Shown in pieces: positions 56,569 through 64,000 of a DNA stretch of 64,000 nucleotides; position 1 is the first letter of the stretch; every line of letters begins with the position of its first letter. The notes beneath the pieces were generated by a model. The model ran no database searches. It was not told the origin of the DNA and saw nothing but the letters and a program-made list of their open reading frames with translations. The DNA comes from Neurospora tetraspora (taxonomy: Eukaryota; Ascomycota; Sordariomycetes; Sordariales; Sordariaceae): the NCBI RefSeq assembly GCF_033439725.1, contig NW_026944386.1, positions 4,774,001 to 4,838,000 of the forward strand, read 5' to 3'. The position numbers were made by a program, and so were the translations under genes.

Positions 56569-58327
56569 TATTATTAACCCTCTTCTTTAATACCCTCCAA
56601 ACCTTTCTACTCGTTCATATAAGAGAGCTACGACCGTCTATACGATTTCTTTACCGTACTCAACTTTTTCGTTTTCTTTACTCTACTATAACTTCTATCC
56701 CTTAAGCTTAGATTACTAACGAAAGGCAATAATAATTCGCTATAATTATTCAATCTTTAGTTGACTAAATAATTGAATTTAAAGCTTTCTAATCTATAGT
56801 TGTTCCCCTCGTTATAGCCTCTCCTTATTAACCTAAACCAATCCTTCTCTATTTAATTAAATCTTTTGGGGAGAATTTAGATTTCGATACCTAACTTTAT
56901 ATTACCGAAGTAAAACTCTATATCAATAGTTTAGTTATTAGTAATTTAAAAGCCTAATTTTATTATTTCTATTCTAGCCTTTTACCCCCTATTTAAAAAA
57001 AAACCCTTCTTTCCTTTGCCTAATAGCTGACGAACTATTTATTAGTAAAGCTACTATAGAAACTCTATAAGTCCTACGACGAGACGAATTCTAATAAACG
57101 TACAGCCTAAAAATTCTTTAAAACTTTATAAGCTTAAAACGAAGTAATTAAAATATTCTTCCTCTATTTTAATAAAGTCTTTGACCGAATCTAGAATGAT
57201 TTGATAAATAATTTAAAGTAGACTTTTCTTATAGGCAATTTAAATAAAGAATAGCGAATAAGGTTGAAGGAAAAGACGGACGTTCTTAAGGATTTCGAAA
57301 CTCTATAAGGATATCTCCGACATTTAGATAATAATAATTATTTAAGAGATATTATAAATACTAGGGATCCTATATAAATCGGCGCTATAAAGATATTTAA
57401 AGCTATAAGATACAGTAATCTATTTAGAGCCTCTAACTCCGGCTCTAAGATTATCCTTAAATAACAATAACGTTGGAAGAAGAAGAACTACTATATAAAC
57501 TATAACTCCTAAGCGTATTAGGAAAGGAATGCCCCATTAATAAAAATAAAAGTAAGGGTAAAGCCGCTATACAATTATATAATATATTTATTAAACCGGT
57601 TAGAGATTTTAATAATAATAAAATTCACAATAATTACAAATAAAAACCGCTTAGAGAAGTTAAAAACTCGGTCCGGAAATATTATAATTAAGAAAGGGTT
57701 AAATAATATATATAATATACCACTCGTTAGGGGGGCCAGCTAACCTAGACCTAGCTTTACGGATTCCCTAGATTTAATTAATAACCTTTATAATAACTGA
57801 TATAAAGTTATAATAAATTATAATATATAATTATAATTACCGCGAAGAGAAATCATTTAGTTACTACTTTATAAATATAAACAGTAAAAATTATATTAAA
57901 TTATTCTATTAAAGCCTCGTTATTTATTTAAGGAAGTTATAAATTATCGACCGGATAGTATAATTGCCGGTAACGTTCTAAGTAGGATAAATAGGACGAA
58001 GGTTTATACAGATAGATAGAATTAAATTATGTATAATAGTCTAACCGCGTATATATATACTATAAGTAATAAGGTTATTAGTTTTTAGGGGCTTGGTTTT
58101 TATAATAAGCATATAATATACATATAAATTTTACGCTAACTATAGAAATCTAATTATCTGCATTATTTTATTATTATACTTTAGTCATTTAGGGTATTTG
58201 ATTTAGGAATATTCAATAGAAACTCTACAATATAAATAAAAGGCCGCTTATTAAATTCTGAGGATATTTCTCTATATATAATAATTTTCATTATTATCTT
58301 TATTTATAAGGGGGAATTGGGGGGTAA

Positions 58328-58555
58328 TATAAAGGGCTAGCGCCTAAAGGTCGAGCCTAGCTACAAGCCAAAGCTATAGACCTTTAACAGGGCCTATAGA
58401 CCCGCTTACTTACCTGCCCCCTAATTAGCTAGGATTCCAATATATAGGTATCCTTCCAACCCAGCCGGGCTTGCAGGACCTCTTCTTCCCCTTTATCAAC
58501 AATCTCAAGCTCTGTTCCACCCCTACTGCCGTGCACATCTAGTAGACCTGTGACA
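58328..58555 (+). repeat. Right LTR
   Basis: 228 bp, matching the left LTR. The last 120 bp keep near-normal G+C, in contrast to the flanking DNA. Confidence 0.85.
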
Positions 58556-59099
58556 CCGTTTTTTTTTGCGTGGGTAAGGTTTTACCTTGGGAATTTCTTT
58601 TTCTAAGTTAAAATAAGACAAATAATTATTTTCTTCTTCCGGTAGTAAGAATAAAATTCTATGAAAAAAATTTTTTGATTCTTTATAGTTATAATATTAT
58701 TAAAAGTATATAGGGTAGTTTAATTATATATTTTATTGGGTTTAAATTTTAAAATAACGGTTTTAAAATAAGAATGTTAAAAATGAAAAAGAATATTTGA
58801 AACTTTGAATGCAAAAAATTATAAGATTGTCAAAATGATAGATAAAGATTAATAAATATTTCTTTTTTTATATATTATAATAAGGTAAATAAAACTTTCG
58901 ATTTTATACTTTTATTTTACTATTATTTTACTTAATATAATACGTATGATTATGAAAATAATTTATAAATTACTAATTTCTCTTTTATATTCGAACTTAA
59001 TACTTTTATACTTTATTTATTTATTATTTTATTATTATATTACTTTACTACTTTATTAATTTCTTTATTTAATTAATTACTTTATTACTTTATTTATAT

Positions 59100-59820
59100 A
59101 TTGGCTGCGGCAGCTAATTTGGTTAGGGGAAGGTAATTTACTTATTTAGTATTTAAATCAATTGCCTTATTATATTATTTATATATTAGCCGCGGCGGCC
59201 AACTTAAATAAAAGAAAGTAGTTTACTTACCCGGCACTTAAATCGATTATTTTACTACTACCTTATTTATATATTAACCGCGGCGGCCAATTTAGTTGGA
59301 AGAAGGTAATTTACCTACCTAGTACTTCAATCGATTACTTTATTACTTTCTTTATATATTAGTTATAGTGGCCAATTTAGTTGGGGGAAGATGGTTGATT
59401 TACTTAGTATTTAAATCGATTATTTTATTATTTAATTTATATATTAGCCGCAGCGGTTAATTTAGTTGGGGGAAGGTAATTTATTTACCCAGTATTCAAA
59501 TTGATTATTTTATTACCTTATTTATATATTAGTTATAGCAGCTAATTTGGTTGGGGGAAGGTAGCTTACCTACCCGGTATTCAAATTAACTACTTTATTA
59601 CTAACCGCGGCGGCCAATTTAATTGGAGAAAAGTAATTTACTTACTGGGCACTTAAATCGATTACCTTATTATTAATTATAGCAGTTAATTTGGTTGGGG
59701 ATTTGTTATTGGTCGTAGTAGCCAATTTAATTAGGAGAAGGTAATTTACCTACTTAGTATTTAAATCGATTACCTTTACTTTATTTATATATTGGCCGCG
59801 GCGGCCAATTTAATTAAGGG
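59100..59820. repeat. Tandem satellite, about 85-bp unit, about 10 copies
   Basis: A unit with core GCCGCGGCGGCCAATTT, then GTTGGGGGAAGGTAATTTACC and TTTAAATCGATTA, recurs at 59103, 59189, 59277, 59362, 59447, 59532, 59604, 59676, 59712 and 59795. Most spacings are 85-88 bp; three are shortened (72, 72, 36). Some cores are converted to TTATAGTGG- or TTATAGCAG-like forms as RIP would do. Confidence 0.85.
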
Positions 59821-60069
59821 AAATTAATATAAAAGTACGATGGGAAATTAAATTTAATAGCTGTAAATTAACTTTTAAAATTTCCTATACAAATAAATTT
59901 TACAGAAATTTAAAAGTCGCGACTTAGACCGTCGGGTTATATTTTCTTTAAATTAATAATCGTAGAGTATATAAAAAGAGAGGGTAAGAATAACCGGCTA
60001 AAATAGGAACGATTAATTAAGGTAAGAACGATTAGCTAAAGTAAGTAAAAGGGATTAATTATATATAGT

Positions 60070-60385
60070 GTCGCTTATAAGGTCGTTTATAAAGTTTAAT
60101 TAGAAGGTTATATACTATAGGGTATTATATATAATTATATATAAGAGCGTTTAAAAGGTTTAATTAGAAGGTTATACACTATAGGATTTTATATGATTAT
60201 ATATAGAAGTATTTAAAAAGTTTAATTAGAGGGTTATACGCTAAAGGATTTATACGAATGTATATAAAAGCGTTTAGAAGGTTCAATTAGAGGCTTATAC
60301 GCTATAGGGTAGCGTATACAATTATACATAGGGGCGTTTAGAAGGTTTAATTAGAAAGTTATATACTATAAGGTTATTCAAAGGT
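60070..60385. repeat. Tandem repeat, 61- to 65-bp unit, about 5 copies
   Basis: The motif GTTTAATTAGAAGGTTATA recurs at about 60094, 60159, 60220, 60281 and 60345, each followed by a CTATAGG-like stretch and an ATATATA-rich spacer ending in GCGTTTA. It is unlike the 85-bp satellite. Confidence 0.8.
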
Positions 60386-60606
60386 TTTATTAAAGGATTA
60401 AATTCCATAAAGCCGTTATAAGAGAGCTATTTAGGCATTTTTAAGTACTTTTCCGTAGGGCAAATTATAGGATCTATATAATAATAAATTTAAATTTGTA
60501 ATAATTAGTTTCTGGTTCTAATAAATAATAATAAATAAAAGTTTATAATTTATTTTTAACTTTTTTAATAGCTTTAAATTTTTATTCTATGCTTTTTTCT
60601 ATAGGA

Positions 60607-60690
60607 GGGTTATTAGGGCGTAGCTTTAATATTTTCCTACGGATTTTTTATTTATGAAAGGGTTATTAGGGCGTAGTTTTAATACCTTTT
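60607..60690. repeat. Short direct repeat, 53-bp spacing
   Basis: GGGTTATTAGGGCGTAG followed by a TTTAAT stretch occurs at 60607 and again at 60660. Two copies only. Confidence 0.6.
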
Positions 60691-61704
60691 TATAATTTTA
60701 TAATTGTTTTATAACTTTTATTAACTATAGAAATATATATGATTATATTAGGGATTAAAGTATAAATTACCTTCGGATTAGTATTCTTACTTTTATATTA
60801 AATATAGGAAGGATATTTTTGGGTTTTCTTTTTTATAAGAAAATTAATTTAAGCCGAAGATTCATAGTTTTACTATAAATTATTCTAATATCATTCTTCG
60901 AGCGGTATTTAAAAAGATTTTATAATAGGTTTTATTTTTAAAATTAGTAACATTAATTAGATTTATCGATAGGTTACTATTTTAATATTAGTTTATAAAT
61001 ATATTTTAGAAAAATATTATTTTACGGACGGTATTTAGAAAAATTTTAGGTTAAATGGCAATAGATAAGTTATATTTATAGTATTAGTATTATTAATGAA
61101 ATTTATTAATAAATTATATAGGTATTAGGAGAAGTGGGGAAAGTGGAATTAAATTACTTTTGGGTTATATATTCAGGCCGTTAGTAGGATAAAATTATTA
61201 ATAGTCGTTATAACCCTAATATTGTCTATAATTAAATTATATAATAGGGATATTTAAAGGTATTTATATTTAATAATAAGATGTAAAATTCTTAGATTTA
61301 TTAAAAATTTATGATTGTGAAAGTATTTATTAAAGATGTTTTTATTAATAAAGAGCGAAGATTTAAGTTTTTTTAGAATATTTAAATCCCGTTTTAGGAA
61401 AGGTAGGGAGAATAAATTGAATTTGGAAGTAATAATTAAACTTTTTAGCTTATTAATTATTTAATGTGGGAAGGTAATTTGTAAAACAAATTTTAATTTT
61501 AATTTTTATAGTAATATAGCGAATGGTTTTTTATAGTCTACTAGGGTAGTAACGTTATATATATTACGCCCCCTTTTAATCTTATTTTAAATTCGTTTGG
61601 TTGGTATTTAAGAAGAATAGTTCTAATATTAGGGAGTACCTTATAAGTATTAGTAGTTTAAACCGGCCTATTGAACGAATAATTGAATTATTATTAGTAA
61701 TTTT

Positions 61705-61915
61705 GGTCGTTTTAGATTTAATCCGGTTAATAGGTTAGGTTGGGGTTAGAATAGTTAATTTAATTAAAGTATTTTGGCCGTTTCGAACTTGGTTTAGTTA
61801 ATAGGTTGGGTAGGTATTAGAATAGTTAATTTGACTTTGGAATTTTAATAGTTTTGGACTTAGTTTAATTGATGGGTTAGGTAAGGATTGGAATTGTTTA
61901 GGATCCAAATATAGA
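61705..61915. repeat. Tandem repeat, about 71-bp unit, 3 copies
   Basis: Units begin near 61705, 61775 and 61847. Each has GGYCGTTTYG-like, TTTAGTTAATAGGTTAGG-like and TTAGAATAGTTAATTT-like segments in the same order; the third copy is the most diverged. Confidence 0.7.
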
Positions 61916-62154
61916 ATTAATTTTTTAATTAATTTTGTAAATTTACTTTATTATTTTAATTAATACTTGTATTTTTTAAAATAAATTTGATTTTTATATA
62001 TATTATTTTTCTAAATTTATTTTAGGTTTTGGTTCGCTAGAGATTTTTATTAGGATAAGGTAGTAGTTTTTTAAATGGAAAATATATTTCAATTATTACG
62101 TTCTACCCTATTTAAGGAATTTTAAATTGTATGGGAATTTTTTTTTTCCTACGT

Positions 62155-62340
62155 TATTGGGCTAGTAGTTTATAGGTTATTACTTGAAAGCGTAGGAAAC
62201 AAATTAGGTTAATTTAGGATTAGTAATTTTATTTAACTTTTCTTTTATATTATTAGGTTAGTAGTTTATAAGTTGCTACTTAAAGGCGTAGAAAATAAAA
62301 ATTGGATTAGTTTAGGGCTTAAGGGTTTTACTCAATTTTA
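62155..62340. repeat. Tandem duplication, about 96-bp spacing
   Basis: A segment with GGCTAGTAGTTTATAGGTT, TACTT and GCGTAG...AAA recurs once about 96 bp later with scattered differences. Confidence 0.65.
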
Positions 62341-62380
62341 TAAAAATAGGTTTATATAAAGGATGAAATTGTTATATATA

Positions 62381-62490
62381 AGTCGATAATAAAGGACTTT
62401 TTTAAATAAGAAACGTAGGTGTATAGTTTTTCTTCTATTATTATTCTACGCTTACGTTTTTTATTTAAAGAAGTCCTTTTTTATTACTTT
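62381..62490. repeat. Foldback: inverted repeat with 45-bp arms
   Basis: The left arm (about 62381-62426) contains AAAGGACTTTTTTAAATAAG and AACGTA; the right arm (about 62444-62490) is its near-perfect reverse complement. The spacer is about 18 nt. It resembles a small MITE-like foldback or a hairpin RNA source. Confidence 0.75.
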
Positions 62491-62586
62491 ACGCTTTTTT
62501 TTTTTTTTTGCTTTTTGAAGTTTGGGTAAATTAGAATCTATGGGTAGAATAGGTATATAAAGTAAGTTCTTAATACCTTTTTTTAT

Positions 62587-62716
62587 AGTCCGTTAGTATA
62601 AATGGTAATGTGGCTGGTTTTATTCTAGTACTAGTTTATAGTTAGGTACGTAAATAAATATTTGGATAATATTTTAATAAATTAGTAGGCTGTTGGTTCG
62701 AACCCGGTGCGGATTA
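62587..62716 (+). tRNA. Intron-bearing tRNA-like gene in the AT-rich block
   Basis: Acceptor AGTCCGT (62587-62593) pairs with GCGGATT (62709-62715). TA and a D-arm follow (TAGTATAAATGGTA). An anticodon 5' arm GCTGG can pair with TTAGT about 60 nt later, followed by a 5-nt variable loop AGGCT, T stem GTTGG/CCGGT and loop TTCGAAC. A run of eight T begins at 62717. The extra length sits where nuclear tRNA introns lie. Many pairs are wobble, so C-to-T change is likely, and function is doubtful. Confidence 0.45.
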
Positions 62717-62724
62717 TTTTTTTT
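62717..62724 (+). terminator. Pol III-type T run after the tRNA-like gene
   Basis: Eight T directly after the discriminator base of the tRNA-like sequence; a typical RNA polymerase III stop. Confidence 0.5.
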
Positions 62725-64000
62725 CTTTTTTTATTATTAGTTTTTTCCTTTTTTTTTTATATATATATATAAGTTTTTAGTTTTTTTTTCATTATTTGCA
62801 ATTGGTTTTTTATATTGTATTGCTTATTTCGAATATTGTAACGAATGTTATTGTGTACGCAATTCTTAATTTTTATATTATTTTTAGGGCACCCTTCCTC
62901 TATTTATTTACTACTATATATTAAATTCTTTATATAATTTAAGGCCCTTTACAATTATTTATATATAAATATTTCTAATTTCTATTATATTTGGCCCGTA
63001 TTGGAGATTTATAATAGTTTGCTAATTGTAGAATTAAATTATTTATAATTCTATAATTTCTTATACTTTTTATCGTTGGGTGAAGGTTCTTCGTTTATTT
63101 CCCCCCTTTCTTTACTTTTATATTTTTTGAGATTTGTATAATTTGAAGTTTTTTTATTACTATTCCTTTAATTAATAGGCTAAATAAACTTCCGTTAAAG
63201 TTTAGTAGTAGTTGACGAAATAATAGTATTAAAGATATTTGTACGGTAATTATTATTTTTTATAAAAACAGTACAAATAGTTAACGGATTTTTGATTAAA
63301 TTGTTCTTTATTGCCGGTTAATTTTATAAGATATATATATAGTATATTAATATTTTTGTTGGATTGGTAAAAGTTTCTACTTTCTTTTGCTTTATATAGG
63401 ATTAATTTTTATATTAGCGTTGGGAATTGAATAAGGCTGGGGAAGATATTTATTTTAAAGATTATTCGAATACGGAAAGTATTTTATATTTTAATAGTAC
63501 GGTTAAAATACTTTTTATTAATACGGATAATATATTTAAGAATATTAATAAAGGAAAATTATTATACAACTACTTTATTTTAGTATTTTAAGGCATTGTA
63601 GTAGTTTTTAAGGAGGTTGGTTGTAACAATTTTTATAGTATTAATTATTAAAAGGTATTTATTAGAGTAGGAATAAAATATAATTTATTTATAAGAGGAG
63701 GGGAGAATACTCTTTAATTTAATTTATTTAAAATTATATTATTAGTTTTTAATTGTTTTTGATATATATTCGATTTTTGCTTAGTACGCTTATTTTAGTT
63801 GAAGCGATAGATTTTAGATAGTTTGCTTTTGTTTTACAATATTTGAGCGTTTAAATTATGTAGTTTAAATAAGTGTATTGTATATTGGTTGAGAATTCTT
63901 TTTATAAAACTCGTTTTGTATAGATATAGTAAAGTAAGTATTTAGTTTTTTGGTTTTTAAAGGTATTCCGTATTGCCTCTTACTCTATAGTTAAATTATA

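Larger units (their letters stand above)
56341..58555 (+). mobile_element. Ancient LTR retroelement, RIP-mutated, short (2.2 kb)
   Basis: Two direct repeats of equal length (228 bp) bound the element. It is flanked by 5-bp near-identical target duplications at 56336-56340 and 58556-58560. A purine-rich tract lies directly before the right LTR (about 58308-58327), which sets the plus orientation. The internal part is just 1.76 kb, too short for a full gag-pol, so this is a non-autonomous or internally deleted element; the family (Ty3- or Ty1-like) cannot be fixed. It is broken throughout by RIP-type mutation and is a fossil. Divergence between LTRs is not a usable clock because RIP alters repeats within a sexual cycle. 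Confidence 0.85.
56046..64000. other. AT-rich, RIP-like block without surviving genes (continues past window)
   Basis: Base composition falls abruptly to roughly a quarter G+C, TpA steps abound, CpA/TpG steps are scarce and no frame longer than chance survives on either strand. In Neurospora-type fungi this is the product of repeat-induced point mutation, usually marked by DNA methylation and H3K9me3. Embedded structures (tRNA fossils, an LTR element, satellites, a foldback) are listed separately; the remainder shows no recognisable feature. The block could be an interstitial heterochromatic island, or part of a centromeric or subtelomeric domain. Confidence 0.9.

Noticed and set aside
1-64000. 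CRISPR arrays, operons, Shine-Dalgarno sites or a biosynthetic gene cluster
   Set aside because: The window is eukaryotic with spliced, singly transcribed housekeeping genes; no such structures were seen.

Overview
The window reads as chromosomal DNA of a filamentous ascomycete, most likely a Sordariomycete close to Neurospora or Sordaria. Nearly every gene is split by short introns (about 50-150 nt, a few of 200-320 nt) with GTRNGT donors, CTRAC/CTAAY branch sites and YAG acceptors. The conserved proteins are of Pezizomycotina type. The last 8 kb is an extremely AT-rich, TpA-rich block with ancient repeats, which is what repeat-induced point mutation (RIP) leaves behind. All coordinates and splice sites were read by eye; no search was run.

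Layout. 1-9.2 kb: the 3' end of a GPI-anchored protein gene, a tRNA-Trp, DPH3 (diphthamide synthesis), a BTB/T1-fold protein on the minus strand and a coiled-coil protein of unknown role. 10.3-18.1 kb: alpha-tubulin (seven exons) and an Ede1-type endocytic scaffold (three EH domains, coiled coil, UBA). 18.7-19.3 kb: two related tRNA-like modules with T-run terminators. 19.5-25 kb, minus strand: an uncharacterised Ser/Pro/Gln-rich protein and an HSPA12-like Hsp70 ATPase. 25.9-32.4 kb: a large coiled-coil protein with N-terminal 16-residue repeats, a minus-strand SDR of mitochondrial 3-oxoacyl-ACP reductase type, and a divergent GNAT acetyltransferase. 33.2-35.2 kb: ribosomal proteins uS7 (RPS5) and eS25 (RPS25), head to head over one short promoter. 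38.5-41.3 kb: the mitochondrial ADP/ATP carrier and the histone-fold protein CENP-X/MHF2. 43.3-49.7 kb: a secreted GPI-anchored cupredoxin with a long Ser-Gly minisatellite, a membrane cytochrome-b5-like (MAPR) protein, and a coiled-coil protein with C-terminal SP-K/R repeats. 50.8-54.7 kb, minus: a large Pro/Gln-rich protein with a BRD8-like C-terminus, probably a NuA4 component.

From about 55.6 kb the character changes. A GC-rich cluster of hairpins and palindromes lies at the border, then about 8 kb of AT-rich DNA with no surviving gene. It holds a 72-nt tRNA fossil, a 2.2-kb LTR retroelement inserted exactly at that tRNA's 3' end (two 228-bp LTRs, 5-bp target duplication), several tandem-repeat arrays (about 85, 63 and 71 bp), a 45-bp foldback and a second, intron-bearing tRNA-like gene with a T-run terminator.

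The genes are housekeeping genes standing singly and do not form a cluster with one shared pathway; the main functional pairing is the divergent ribosomal-protein promoter. The least explained parts are the border palindromes, the RIP-altered satellite with its conserved GC core, and the tRNA-like modules.
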